Assembly: GCA_023657425.1 (NCBI GenBank)
Contig: JAGTJW010000001.1
Span: forward strand, 806,001-870,000
DNA: 64,000 nt
DNA from: Ideonella sp. WA131b
GTDB lineage: Bacteria; Pseudomonadota; Gammaproteobacteria; Burkholderiales; Burkholderiaceae_C
Direction of reading: 5' to 3'
Below are positions 8,618 through 20,437 of the stretch, piece after piece. Both the position numbers and the translations under genes were made by a program. The notes beneath the pieces were generated by a model. It saw only the letters and a program-made list of their open reading frames with translations. It was not told the DNA's origin and made no database searches. Position 1 is the stretch's first letter; each line of letters begins with the position of its first letter.

Positions 8618-9541
8618 ATGAACTTCAAGCACCTGCACTACTTCTGGGTGGCCGCCAAGGCCGGTGGCGTGGTGAAGGCCGGGGAGCAGTTGCACACCAC
8701 GCCGCAGACGCTGTCGGCGCAGATCAAGCTGCTCGAAGACCGGCTCGGCCGGCGCCTGTTCCGCAAGAGTGGCCGGCAGCTCGAGCTCACCGAAGACGGC
8801 CGCGTGGCGCTGCGCTACGCCGACGAGATCTTCGCGCTCGGCGGCGAGCTCGAGACGGCCCTGCGCGAAAAGCGCGGCACACGCGAGCAGGTGCTGGAGC
8901 TGCGCGTCGGCCTGGAAGACGTCGTGGCCAAGTCGGTGGCCTACAAGCTGCTGGAGCCGGCGCTGGGCCTGGCCGAGCCGATCCGGCTGATCTGCACCGA
9001 AGGTGGCTTCAACGAGCTGATGGCCCAGTTGGCGCTGCACCGCGTCGACCTCGTCATCGCCGACGAGCCGCTGACGCGCAAGCTCAGCGTCAAGGCCTTC
9101 AACCACAAGCTGGGCAGCTCGACGGTGACCTTCTTCGCCGCGCCCGGGCTGGCGGCGCGGCTGCACCAGCCCTTCCCGGAGTGCCTGGACGGCGCCCCGA
9201 TGCTGGTGCCGGCAGGCAGCTCGGCGGTGCGGCCGCAGTTCGACGCCTGGCTCGAGCGCGAGCGGCTGCACCCGCGCGTGGTGGCGGAGTTCAGCGACGG
9301 CGCGCTGATGAAGGCCTTTGGCCGCCAGGGCCGCGGCGTGTTTCTCTCGCCCAGCGTTGTCGAGGAGGAGACGGTGGCGCAGTACGGCGTGCAGGTGATC
9401 GGGCGCTGCGACGAGATCAGCGACGACTTCTACGCCATCACCGCCGAACGGCGCATCACCCACCCCGGTGTGGCCGCCATCACGCAGGCGGCGCGCGCAG
9501 AGCTGTTCAGCGGGGCCCGCGGCGGGGTGGCGACGGGCTGA
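8618..9541 (+). CDS. LysR-family regulator, NhaR-like
   Basis: 307 residues. The N-terminal HTH begins MNFKHLHYFWVAAKAGGVV and continues with TTPQTLSAQIKLLEDRLG and GRRLFRKSGRQLELTEDG, closer to NhaR (HLYYFW ... LTPQTITGQIRALEERL) than to ordinary LysR proteins. The effector domain follows from about residue 90. In E. coli NhaR activates the Na+/H+ antiporter gene nhaA in response to sodium; no antiporter gene is present here, so the target is unknown. It converges on the glucokinase gene with a 22-bp gap. Confidence 0.85.
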   Translation: MNFKHLHYFWVAAKAGGVVKAGEQLHTTPQTLSAQIKLLEDRLGRRLFRKSGRQLELTEDGRVALRYADEIFALGGELETALREKRGTREQVLELRVGLEDVVAKSVAYKLLEPALGLAEPIRLICTEGGFNELMAQLALHRVDLVIADEPLTRKLSVKAFNHKLGSSTVTFFAAPGLAARLHQPFPECLDGAPMLVPAGSSAVRPQFDAWLERERLHPRVVAEFSDGALMKAFGRQGRGVFLSPSVVEEETVAQYGVQVIGRCDEISDDFYAITAERRITHPGVAAITQAARAELFSGARGGVATG

Positions 9542-9563
9542 AGCCGCCGTCACGCGCCTGCCG

Positions 9564-10613
9564 TCACTCGGCCGAGGATCCCTGCGCCAACGACGCGCCC
9601 GCGCCGGTGAGCGCGGCCATGGTGTCCGTGATCAAGTGCGTGGGGATGGCCTGCAGGAAAGGGCGGAAGCGGCCCTTGGCCTCGAAGCGCTCGCGGAACG
9701 ACGAGCGGAAGAAGCGTTCGCCCAGGCGCGGCACGATGCCGCCGCCCACATAAAGACCGCCACGGGCGCCGACGGTGAGCGCGACGTTGCCGGCGAAACC
9801 GCCCAGCAGCGCGCAGAACAGGTCGAGCGTACGGCCACACGGCGCGTCGCTGCCGGCGATGCCGCGCTCGACGATGTGCTCGGCGCTCAGCGTGTCCGCC
9901 ACGCGCCCCTCCACCGCGGCGATCGCGCCGTGCAGCACCGGCAAGCCGATGCCCGACAGCAGCCGCTCGGCCGAGACGTGTGCGAACTCGCGCCTGGCCG
10001 CCGCGAGGACGGCGCTCTCCAGATCGTCGGCCGGCGCCAGGGTGGCATGTCCGCCTTCCCCCGGCACCGCCACCCACGCGCCCCGGTGCGGCAGCAGGGC
10101 CGCCACGCCCAGTCCTGTGCCGGGCCCCACCACCGCCAGCACGCCGCCGGGGGCGGGCCGTGGCGTGCAGCCGACCGGGCGCAACTGCGACGGCTCCAGG
10201 CAGGGCAGGGCCAGGGCCAGGGCCTCGAAGTCGTTGAGCACGTCCAGGCGGTCGAGCCCGAGCTGGGCGCGGGCATCGCGGCGCGAGAAACTCCAGCCGC
10301 TGTTGGTGAGCGTGATGCGGTCATCGGCCACCGCTGTGGCCACGGCCCAGGCGGCGGCACCCGGCGCCTCGAAGCCGTTACCGAGCTGCTCGCGCAGCTC
10401 GGCCAGGTAGGCCAGGGCGGCCTCTGTCGGCCCCGCGTGCGCCGCGCACGGCAGACTGCGAACGTGCGCCACGCCGGTGCCCGGACGGGCCATCCAGCCG
10501 AAACGCGCGTTGGAGCCGCCGATGTCGGCCACCAGCCAAGGAGCCGGCGGCACCTGGGCGTGCCGGGGCGAATGCCCCGCGGAACGCCCCGCGCCGGGAT
10601 GGAGATCGTTCAT
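9564..10613 (-). CDS. glk: Glucokinase (stand-alone paralogue)
   Basis: 349 residues from the ATG at 10613. It phosphorylates glucose with ATP to glucose 6-phosphate, feeding the Entner-Doudoroff or pentose phosphate route. Motifs: phosphate-1 loop VADIGGSNARFGW (residues about 23-35), GPGTGLGVAALL, the catalytic-region EGGHATL, and GGIVPRLGERFF with the IPT motif near the end. It belongs to the E. coli Glk type rather than the ROK type. It diverges from a second glucokinase gene fused to a regulator; two HexR-like dyads lie in the shared 231-bp region, which suggests common control by that fused regulator. Confidence 0.92.
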   Translation of the reverse strand: MNDLHPGAGRSAGHSPRHAQVPPAPWLVADIGGSNARFGWMARPGTGVAHVRSLPCAAHAGPTEAALAYLAELREQLGNGFEAPGAAAWAVATAVADDRITLTNSGWSFSRRDARAQLGLDRLDVLNDFEALALALPCLEPSQLRPVGCTPRPAPGGVLAVVGPGTGLGVAALLPHRGAWVAVPGEGGHATLAPADDLESAVLAAARREFAHVSAERLLSGIGLPVLHGAIAAVEGRVADTLSAEHIVERGIAGSDAPCGRTLDLFCALLGGFAGNVALTVGARGGLYVGGGIVPRLGERFFRSSFRERFEAKGRFRPFLQAIPTHLITDTMAALTGAGASLAQGSSAE

Positions 10614-10647
10614 GGACGGCTTCGCAACAAAGGAATGGCGCGCGGAC

Positions 10648-10662
10648 GGTAGCAAAACTACA
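10648..10662. promoter_or_regulatory. HexR-like operator, glk side
   Basis: GGTAGCAAAACTACA lies 35 bases upstream of the glk start. It matches the dyad pattern TGTAG-N5-CTACA with one mismatch (G for the first T). The published HexR consensus of gammaproteobacteria is TGTAATTAAATTACA, which has the same spacing. Assignment to the neighbouring HexR-domain protein is inferred. Confidence 0.6.
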
Positions 10663-10735
10663 TCTATTGAACAAGCGGACAGCTTCCATCGAGCGCCCAT
10701 GCGACAGCTTGACACCGATCGAATCGGGTTGACCC

Positions 10736-10750
10736 TGTAGTGAAGCTACA
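10736..10750. promoter_or_regulatory. HexR-like operator, glk-hexR side
   Basis: TGTAGTGAAGCTACA is a perfect TGTAG-N5-CTACA dyad 95 bases before the chosen start of the fusion gene. A TTGACA element lies just upstream at 10709-10714, so a bound repressor would sit over the promoter. A possible GTG start at 10740 falls inside this operator and is therefore unlikely. Confidence 0.65.
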
Positions 10751-10844
10751 GCTTCGGCACCCAGACTTCAAGCTGCCGTCAAGCCCCCGACCTCACGCAC
10801 AATCCGGTCCATCCGGCCCATCCGGCCCCGGACGGCCCCGCCGC

Positions 10845-12749
10845 ATGACCGCCCCCTTCGACAGCCCGCGCCTGCTCGCCGACATCGGCGGCACCTACGC
10901 CCGCTTCACGCTGGAGAGGGCGGCCGGCCAGTTCGAGCATACGGCCTCGCTGCTGTGCGCGGAGCACGCCGACTTTCACGCCGCCGTCAGCGCCTACCTG
11001 CTGGGCCTGCCGCCTGGGCTCGCCGAGCGCATCGAGCACGCCGCGATCGCCATCGCCAACCCGGTGGAAGGCGACGAAGTGCGGATGACCAACTACCACT
11101 GGCAGTTCTCCATCGAGCAGATGCGCCAGCGCCTGGGCCTGCTGACGCTGGTGGTGGTGAACGACTTCACGGCGCTGGCGATGTCGCTGCCGCGCCTGGC
11201 GCCGCACCACCGCCGCCAGGTCGGCGGCGGGCTGTCGCGCGAGCGCAGCGTGCTGGGTGTGCTCGGCGCCGGCACGGGCCTGGGCGTCAGCGGCCTCATC
11301 CCGGCCGCAGAAGGCTGGGTGGCGCTGGGCACCGAGGGCGGCCACACCAGCTTTTCGCCCCGCGACGAGCGCGAGATCGCGATCTTGCGCTACGGTCTGG
11401 CGCAGTACTCGCACCTGTCGCACGAGCGGCTGCTGTCGGGGCCGGGGCTGGAGCTGATCCACCGCGCGCTGCGCGCTCACGCAGGCCTGGCCCCGCAGGC
11501 GCTGGCCGCGCCCGAAATCACGCGGCGCGCGCTCGAGGGCCAGGACGCCCTGTGCGCCGAAACGCTGCAGGCCTTCTGCGCTGTGCTGGGCAACGTGGCG
11601 GGCAACCTGGCTGTGACCCTGGGGGCGCTGGGCGGCATCTACATTGGCGGCGGCATCGTGCCGCGGCTGGGCAGCTACTTTGACCGCAGCCCGTTCCGCG
11701 CCCGCTTCGAGGACAAGGGCCGCTTCTCCGACTACGTCAAGGGCATCCCGACCTACGTGGTGACCGCCGAGCACGCCACCTTCGTCGGCGCCTCGGCCAT
11801 CCTCGCGGCGCAGCTGCGCACCCTGCAGGCCGAAAACGGCTCGCCGGTCCTCGGGCAGATCGAGCGCGCCCGCGACAGCCTCTCACCGGCCGAGCGACGT
11901 GTGGCCGACCATGTGCTGGCGCACCCGCGCGCCGCCCTGGGCAACCCCATTGCCGAGATCGCGCGTGCGGCGCAGGTCAGCCAGCCGACGGTGATCCGCT
12001 TCTGCCGGAGCCTGGGCTGCGAAGGCCTGTCGGACTTCAAGCTGCGACTCGCCTCGGGCCTGAGTGCCACGGTGCCGATCACGCACACGCAGGTCACCGG
12101 CGAAGACAGCATGCTCGAGCTCGGTGTCAAGGTGCTGGGCAATACCGCGAGCTCGATCCTGGCGCTGCGCGAGCAGCTCAACCGCGAGACCCTGGCCACC
12201 GCCATCGAGCTGCTGGCTGGCGCGGCGCGCATCGAGTTCTTCGCGGTGGGCCACTACGGCGTGGTGGCGCTCGACGCGCAGTTCAAGTTCCTGCGTTTCG
12301 GCGTGCCCTGCGGCAGCCACACCGACGTGCGCCTGCAGCCGCTGGCCGCGGGCGTGCTGAAGCCCGGTGACGTGGTGGTGGCGATCAGCAGCAGCGGCCG
12401 CATCGACGACCTGCTGGCGGTGGTCGACACCGCTCACGAACGCGGCGCCAAGGTGCTGGCCGTCACCGCCAGCCAAAGCCCGCTGGCGCGCAAGGCCGAC
12501 GTGGCGCTGATCGTCGACCACGTGGAAGACGTGGCCACCCACGTGCCCATGGTCAGCCGCATCCTGCACCTGCTGGTGGTCGACATCCTGGCCGTGGGTG
12601 TGGCCATGCGCCTGGGCGGCGACGCGGCGCTGCCGCAGGGCCCGGCCGCCGAACTCGACGAGGCCACCGCGCCGACCGGAGCACGCCCGGTGGCACCGGG
12701 GGTGAGCACGGCGCGGCCTTTGGCGGGACTTACTTCACACAGCCGCTGA
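10845..12749 (+). CDS. Bifunctional glucokinase / RpiR-type (HexR) regulator fusion
   Basis: 634 residues from the ATG at 10845. Residues 1-330 are a complete glucokinase: LADIGGTYARFTLE, GAGTGLGVSGLIP, GTEGGHTSF, GGIYIGGGIVPRLGSYF and GIPTYV. Residues about 345-634 are an RpiR regulator: an HTH (ADHVLAHPRAALG ... AQVSQPTVIRFCRSLGCEGLSDFKLRL) and a sugar-phosphate-binding SIS domain (FAVGHYGVVALDAQFKF, VVAISSSGRIDDLL). Such fusions are known from Burkholderia, where the regulator is expected to sense 2-keto-3-deoxy-6-phosphogluconate or another hexose phosphate. The enzyme thus makes a precursor of the signal read by its own C-terminal half. It diverges from stand-alone glk. Confidence 0.92.
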   Translation: MTAPFDSPRLLADIGGTYARFTLERAAGQFEHTASLLCAEHADFHAAVSAYLLGLPPGLAERIEHAAIAIANPVEGDEVRMTNYHWQFSIEQMRQRLGLLTLVVVNDFTALAMSLPRLAPHHRRQVGGGLSRERSVLGVLGAGTGLGVSGLIPAAEGWVALGTEGGHTSFSPRDEREIAILRYGLAQYSHLSHERLLSGPGLELIHRALRAHAGLAPQALAAPEITRRALEGQDALCAETLQAFCAVLGNVAGNLAVTLGALGGIYIGGGIVPRLGSYFDRSPFRARFEDKGRFSDYVKGIPTYVVTAEHATFVGASAILAAQLRTLQAENGSPVLGQIERARDSLSPAERRVADHVLAHPRAALGNPIAEIARAAQVSQPTVIRFCRSLGCEGLSDFKLRLASGLSATVPITHTQVTGEDSMLELGVKVLGNTASSILALREQLNRETLATAIELLAGAARIEFFAVGHYGVVALDAQFKFLRFGVPCGSHTDVRLQPLAAGVLKPGDVVVAISSSGRIDDLLAVVDTAHERGAKVLAVTASQSPLARKADVALIVDHVEDVATHVPMVSRILHLLVVDILAVGVAMRLGGDAALPQGPAAELDEATAPTGARPVAPGVSTARPLAGLTSHSR

Positions 12750-12787
12750 CCGCGCCGCTTCGGCCGCGCTCCTAGAATCCGTTTCCG

Positions 12788-12877
12788 CTTCGAGGAGCGC
12801 TGCGACGGGCCCCGCTCCCGCCAGGCTCGAGGTGGCGGCCGCCCGCACGGCCGCGGTTCAAGCAACGGCGCTCGATC
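12788..12877 (+). ncRNA. S-adenosylhomocysteine (SAH) riboswitch upstream of metH
   Basis: The leader carries the three conserved SAH riboswitch blocks in order: CGAGGAGCGCTGC (12791-12803), CCAGGCTCG (12831-12839) and AACGGCGCTC (12864-12873). CGAG pairs with CTCG as the first helix, and GAGCGC can pair with GCGCTC. The motif matches the Ralstonia structure in sequence and spacing, with a longer middle hairpin. SAH binding usually turns on genes that recycle SAH to methionine. The metH Shine-Dalgarno (CGGAG) follows at about 12886-12890. Confidence 0.87.
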
Positions 12878-12899
12878 TCCCCGCCCGGAGTCGAGTTGC

Positions 12900-15656
<2,757 letters not shown>

Positions 15657-15814
15657 AACCCCTGCCTGCCGGCCGGCGAAAAGGGGATTTCACTTCAGCA
15701 ATGCGCGCCAAGCTAAAGCGCGAGAATCGAGCTCAAGCTTCTGCGGCTGGCTGCCGAAGAAGCGTCGTTCACTGACGCGCGCGCCCCCCGAAGCCGCGCG
15801 GCTTGTCCCGGGAG

Positions 15815-17599
15815 ATGTTGATCGTGCGCCTCACCTTGCTTGCCATGCCCCGCAGGCACGTGCTGGCCCTGCTTGCCGCACTGACGGTCTCCGCCTGCGG
15901 CAGCGGCGGCGTGGCCAACCAGACCGACCCTGGCAGCCCTCCGCCTGCCAAGCCGCTGCAGCCGCCTCCGGTGGTCGCGCCGTCCGTCACGCGGGCACAG
16001 GCGGCGCGCTTCCTCACCCAAGCCAGCATGGGCCCCACCGAGGCCGAGATCACGCGCGTCGTGAACCTTGGCTACGCCGGCTGGATCGACGCCCAGCTTG
16101 CGCTGCCGGCCACCTCGCACCGCGCGTACTGGGAGGTGCGCGACGCCGCCATCCGGGCCGCCACGCCCGGGAGCACGGCGGGCCAGGACCAGGTGTACGA
16201 AAGTTTCTGGAAGCAGGCCGTCACTGGCGAGGACCAGCTGCGCCAGCGGGTGGTCTGGGCGCTGTCGCAGATCTTCGTCATCTCCTTGGCCGACAGCAAC
16301 GTGGGTGGAAACCCGCGTGCCGTGGCCGCCTGGCTCGACATGCTCGGCGAACAGGGCCTGGGCAACTATCGGCAGCTGCTGGAAAGCGTGTCGCGCCACC
16401 CGATGATGGGCCTGTACCTGTCGCACCTGCGCAACCAGAAGGCCAACCCGAACACCGGCCGTGTGCCCGACGAGAACTACGCGCGCGAGGTGACGCAGCT
16501 GTTCTCCATCGGCCTCGTGGAGCTTAACGAGGACGGCACACCGCGCCTGACCGGCGGCAGCCCCACGGACACCTACAGCAACGCCGACATCAGCGGCATC
16601 GCCCGCGTGTTCACCGGTTGGAGCTGGTCCTGCCCCAACGGCACCGACAACACCTGCTTCATCGTCGGCATCGTCGACGGTGTGTCGGACCCCGACCGTG
16701 GCATCAAGCCGATGCAGGCCTTTCAGCAGTTCCACAGCATCGAGGAGAAGCGCTTCCTGAGCGCCGTGATCCCGGCCCAGACCACGCCCGACCCGCACAG
16801 CAGCCTGCGCGTCGCGCTGGACACCCTGGCCAACCACCCGAACGTCGGCCCGTTCATCGGCCGTCAGCTGATTCAGCGCCTGGTGACGAGCAACCCCAGC
16901 CCCACCTATGTGCGCGACATTGCACGGGTGTGGGCCAACAACGGCCAGGGCGTGCGCGGCGACCTGCGCGCCGTGGTGCGCGCCATCCTGCTGCACCCCG
17001 AGGCCCGCGGGCCGGCCACCGACACCAGCGGCAAGCTGCGCGAACCGGTGCTGCGGCTGGCGGCCGCGATGCGTGCGCTCGGCTTCCAAAGCGACACCGG
17101 CTGGTGGCGCGTGGGCAACACCGACAATGCGGCCACCGCGCTGGGCCAGACGCCGATGCGTGCGCCGTCGGTGTTCAATTTCTACCGCCCGGGTTACATG
17201 GCACCCGGCACCAGCAGCGCCGCGCGCGGGCTGGCGGCGCCGGAGCTGCAGATCGCCTACGAAACCAGTGCCGCCGGCTACGTCAACTACATGCGCGATG
17301 CCGTTTCGGCGGGTGTCGGCAGCAGCAACACCCTGAACGGCGTCACGCGCCGCGACATCCAGGCCGACTTCAGCGCCGAGATCGCGCTGGCCAACGTCCC
17401 GGCGGCCCTGGTCGATCGCGCGTTCTTGAGGCTGTTGCCGCACGTCACGGTGTCCGATGAGCTGCGCAACGACATCGTCGCCGCGGTCGGCTCGATCGCG
17501 CTGCCCACCAGCGGCAGCACGGCCACGGCGCTGCGCAACCGCGTCAACACCGCCCTCTTGCTGACGCTGGTCAGCGCCGAATTCCAGGTGCAGCGATGA
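15815..17599 (+). CDS. DUF1800 family lipoprotein
   Basis: About 594 residues. Three in-frame starts are possible (ATG 15815, GTG 15824, ATG 15845); GGGAG at 15810-15814 best serves the GTG, while the ATG at 15815 is the longest with a sensible signal. LALLAALTVSACGSGG gives a lipobox cysteine, so the protein is probably membrane-anchored outside the cytoplasm. The body carries DUF1800 features: RAQAARFLTQASMGPTEAEI, NYAREVTQLFSIGLVELNEDG and FTGWSW. The function of this family is unknown. It is coupled by an ATGA overlap to a DUF1501 gene, the usual partner. Confidence 0.88.
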   Translation: MLIVRLTLLAMPRRHVLALLAALTVSACGSGGVANQTDPGSPPPAKPLQPPPVVAPSVTRAQAARFLTQASMGPTEAEITRVVNLGYAGWIDAQLALPATSHRAYWEVRDAAIRAATPGSTAGQDQVYESFWKQAVTGEDQLRQRVVWALSQIFVISLADSNVGGNPRAVAAWLDMLGEQGLGNYRQLLESVSRHPMMGLYLSHLRNQKANPNTGRVPDENYAREVTQLFSIGLVELNEDGTPRLTGGSPTDTYSNADISGIARVFTGWSWSCPNGTDNTCFIVGIVDGVSDPDRGIKPMQAFQQFHSIEEKRFLSAVIPAQTTPDPHSSLRVALDTLANHPNVGPFIGRQLIQRLVTSNPSPTYVRDIARVWANNGQGVRGDLRAVVRAILLHPEARGPATDTSGKLREPVLRLAAAMRALGFQSDTGWWRVGNTDNAATALGQTPMRAPSVFNFYRPGYMAPGTSSAARGLAAPELQIAYETSAAGYVNYMRDAVSAGVGSSNTLNGVTRRDIQADFSAEIALANVPAALVDRAFLRLLPHVTVSDELRNDIVAAVGSIALPTSGSTATALRNRVNTALLLTLVSAEFQVQR

Positions 17600-19188
17600 G
17601 TGCCGACAGCCGCTACCGTTCAGTTCCCGTGCTCGACGCCGCGCAGCGCGGCGGCCGCCGCGTGTTCCTGCGCCAGGCCGGGGCGATGGGCGTGCTGGCC
17701 GGTGCGGGCGCGCCGCTGGCCTTGAACCTTCTGGCCGCCAGCCACGCCGCTGCGCAGAGCGCCACCGACTACCGCGCCATCGTCTGCGTGTTCCTGTTCG
17801 GCGGCAACGACAGCTTCAACATGGTGCTGCCCACCGACAGCAGCAGCTTTGCCGCCTACACCAGCACGCGCAACCAGGCGCCCGACTCGATCGCGCTGCT
17901 GGCGCCGGGCACGGCACCGGTCACCAGTGCGGCGGCGGGATCGCCGGCCCGGCTGGGTGGCGTGCTGCCGATCAAGCCGATCGATGCCCAGGGCCGCAGC
18001 TTTGCGCTGCACCCGTCGATGGGCGCGCTGGTGCCGCTGTTCGACACCCAGCGCCGGCTGGCCGTTCTGCCCAACATCGGGCCGCTGATCCTGCCCACGA
18101 GCAAGGCGCAGTTCTCGCAGGTCGCGCACCCCAAGCCGGCCCGGCTGTTGTCGCACAACGACCAGCAGAACACCTGGCAGGCCCTGAGCCCGGAGGGAGC
18201 GATCATCGGCTGGGGCGGGCGCATCGGCGACCTGCTCGCCAGCGGCAACACCACCGCGGCCTTCACCACCGTCTCTGCCGCAGGCAACGGCGTGTTCCTG
18301 TCCGGCCAGGTGGTGCGCCAGTACCAGATAGGCACCAATGGGCCGACGCGGGTGGCGGCCGACTCGGCCGGTCGTGTCTACGGCTCCACCGCGGTGACCA
18401 CGGCGCTGGAGCGCATCGTCTCGCGCAGCCGGGGCGGCCACGTGTTGGAGGCCGACCTCTCGGTCGTGGCCAAGCGCGCCATCGAGGCCGAGCTGCTGTT
18501 GCGCAACTCTCTGGCTGCGCAGGACGCAGCCCCGTTCGGCACACCCGTCACCAGCGGCACCTACAACGCCGCCAACGACCCGCTGCTGCGCTACACCAAC
18601 CCGGTCACCGGCGCGGTCGGCGTCAACAACCTGGCGCAGCAGTTCCAGGTGGTGGCACGCATGATCGACGCCAGCCGCCGCGGCGCAACGGGGGTGCGGC
18701 GCCAGGTGTTCTTCGTCAGCCTGGGTGGCTTCGACACCCACGACTTCCAGAACCGCGACCACACCGACCTCTTGGCCAGGCTGGCGCACGCGATGGTCTA
18801 CTTCGACAGCGTGCTCGGCAGCCTCGGGGCGCAGGGCGGCGTCACCACTTTCACGGCCAGCGACTTCGGGCGCACCTTCACCAGCAACGGCGACGGCACC
18901 GACCACGGCTGGGGCTCGCACCAGTTCGTGATGGGCGGCGCGGTTCGGGGCGGCAGGCTGTTCGGCCAGTTCCCCGTGCTGGCCACCAAGAACGCCAACA
19001 ACAGCAACTTCGACGGCAGCCCCGACCAGCTGGCCAACGGCAACCTGCTGCCCAGGACCAGCGTCGACCAGCTCGGCGCCACGCTGGCGCGCTGGATGGG
19101 CGTGTCGGAAAGCGGCGTGCAGGACATCTTCCCGAACCTCGCGAACTGGAACGTGTCGGCGCGCGACCTGGGCCTGTTCAACACCTGA
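17596..19188 (+). CDS. DUF1501 family Tat-exported protein
   Basis: 530 residues, start overlapping the DUF1800 stop (ATGA). A Tat signal is visible: GGRRVFLRQAGAMGVLAG followed by a hydrophobic stretch and SHAAAQS cleavage region. The mature part has the DUF1501 motifs VFLFGGNDSFNMVLP, FFVSLGGFDTHDFQN, TASDFGRTFTSNGDGTDHGWG and an alkaline-phosphatase-like metal-site flavour (D, H residues). DUF1800 and DUF1501 proteins occur together widely in bacteria with a still undefined extracytoplasmic role. Nothing recognisable lies in the 268-bp gap that follows. Confidence 0.88.
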   Translation: MSADSRYRSVPVLDAAQRGGRRVFLRQAGAMGVLAGAGAPLALNLLAASHAAAQSATDYRAIVCVFLFGGNDSFNMVLPTDSSSFAAYTSTRNQAPDSIALLAPGTAPVTSAAAGSPARLGGVLPIKPIDAQGRSFALHPSMGALVPLFDTQRRLAVLPNIGPLILPTSKAQFSQVAHPKPARLLSHNDQQNTWQALSPEGAIIGWGGRIGDLLASGNTTAAFTTVSAAGNGVFLSGQVVRQYQIGTNGPTRVAADSAGRVYGSTAVTTALERIVSRSRGGHVLEADLSVVAKRAIEAELLLRNSLAAQDAAPFGTPVTSGTYNAANDPLLRYTNPVTGAVGVNNLAQQFQVVARMIDASRRGATGVRRQVFFVSLGGFDTHDFQNRDHTDLLARLAHAMVYFDSVLGSLGAQGGVTTFTASDFGRTFTSNGDGTDHGWGSHQFVMGGAVRGGRLFGQFPVLATKNANNSNFDGSPDQLANGNLLPRTSVDQLGATLARWMGVSESGVQDIFPNLANWNVSARDLGLFNT

Positions 19189-19456
19189 CGGCGGCCTCGG
19201 CCGCGCGCCGCGCGGGCGGATCGGCACGCCCGCGGCTTCTGGCCGAGCGGCACCCGGAACACCCGGTTGAGGTGCGGCGCCCGGACGCCTGCCGCCAGGC
19301 CCCGCCCCGGCCAGGCCCACCGTCTGAACGCCGCGCAGCGCGACGGCGCGCGCCCGTGCTGCCCCGGCGCGCCCGAAGGCGCAGCGGTCGACACCCGCAA
19401 GAATCCGGTCATCGGCCCGGCCTGCACGGCCCGCCTTCACGCAAGGAGACCCCCCG

Positions 19457-20437
19457 ATGAACCTGCACGACCCGATGCGCCGCCGCCTGCTGGCCGCCGG
19501 CACGCTGCCGGCGTGGGGCTTGGCCGCGGGCTGCGCCACGCCCACGTCGCAGCCCTCATCGCAGCCCTCATCGCAGCCCGCCCCGCCACCCGCGCTGCCG
19601 AGCGTGCCCGTGGGCCGCGTCGAGCGGCTGCCCGGCCTGGCCTCGCGCCACGTCGCACCGCGCCCCGTGGACGTCTGGCTGCCGCGCGGCTACGACGGCA
19701 CCCGGCCGCACGCCGTGCTGTACATGCACGACGGCCAGATGCTGTTCGACGCCCACACCACCTGGAACCGGCAGGCCTGGGAGGTGGCGCCGACGGTGCA
19801 GCGGCTCATCGACGCCGGGGCGCTGCGCGACACGATCGTCGTCGGCGTGTGGAACACCGGCCCGACGCGCTTTGCCGAGTACTTCCCGCAGGGCTTCATC
19901 GAGCACGTGCCCGAAGGAGCGGCGCGGCAGGTGCTGATGGCGCGCGGCTACGCCAGCCGGCCGCCCCTGGCCGACGCCTACCTGCGATTTCTTGTCACCG
20001 AGCTCAAGCCCGCCATCGACGCGCGCTACCGCACGCGACCCGGCCGCGAGCACACCGCCGTGGCCGGCAGCAGCATGGGCGGGCTGATCTCGCTGTACGC
20101 GCTGTGCGAGTACCCGCAGGTGTTCGGCGGCGCGGCCTGCCTGTCCACGCACTGGATCGGCGGCTTCGAGCGCAACGCCGAGATCCCGGCCGCCGGCCGC
20201 GCCTATCTGCGGCGCCGGCTGCCGGCACCCGGGGAACACCGCCTCTACATGGACCGCGGCACCGCCGAGCTCGACGCGCTGTACGACGAGGCGCAGGCGC
20301 AGGTCGACGCGCTGATGCGCGAGCGGGGCTTCGGGCCGCCGCACTTCGTGACCCGCGTGTTCGAGGGCGAGGGCCACAACGAGCGGGCCTGGGCCCGGCG
20401 CCTGGAGATCCCGCTGCGCCACCTGCTGGGCGCCTGA
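19457..20437 (+). CDS. Alpha/beta-hydrolase fold esterase, enterochelin-esterase-like, lipoprotein
   Basis: 326 residues; AAGERGACC-type ribosome site just upstream. RRRLLAAGTLPAWGLAAGC suggests a Tat-like or lipoprotein signal with lipobox GLAAGC. A Ser/Pro/Gln linker made of a 12-bp tandem repeat follows. The catalytic domain matches the putative esterase family: YMHDGQMLFD (about residue 93), nucleophile elbow GSSMGG (about 203), and a C-terminal His in EGEGHNERAW. It probably hydrolyses an ester outside the cytoplasm; the substrate is not evident. Its stop overlaps the MATE gene start (ATGA-type), so both are likely co-expressed. Confidence 0.85.
   Translation: MNLHDPMRRRLLAAGTLPAWGLAAGCATPTSQPSSQPSSQPAPPPALPSVPVGRVERLPGLASRHVAPRPVDVWLPRGYDGTRPHAVLYMHDGQMLFDAHTTWNRQAWEVAPTVQRLIDAGALRDTIVVGVWNTGPTRFAEYFPQGFIEHVPEGAARQVLMARGYASRPPLADAYLRFLVTELKPAIDARYRTRPGREHTAVAGSSMGGLISLYALCEYPQVFGGAACLSTHWIGGFERNAEIPAAGRAYLRRRLPAPGEHRLYMDRGTAELDALYDEAQAQVDALMRERGFGPPHFVTRVFEGEGHNERAWARRLEIPLRHLLGA
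19547..19582 (+). repeat. Three tandem 12-bp units in the esterase linker
   Basis: TCGCAGCCCTCA occurs twice exactly and a third time as TCGCAGCCCGCC, coding SQPS-SQPS-SQPA just after the lipobox. It is an in-frame microrepeat that could vary linker length by slippage. Confidence 0.85.

Noticed and set aside
10740-10844. Extended GTG start for the glucokinase-HexR fusion
   Set aside because: It would place the start codon inside the perfect operator dyad and add a low-complexity leader (SGPSGPSGPGRP); the ATG at 10845 aligns with glucokinase starts.
17620-19545. A 641-codon frame antisense to the DUF1501 gene
   Set aside because: Composition is typical of an antisense shadow, and the plus-strand gene has a Tat signal and family motifs.
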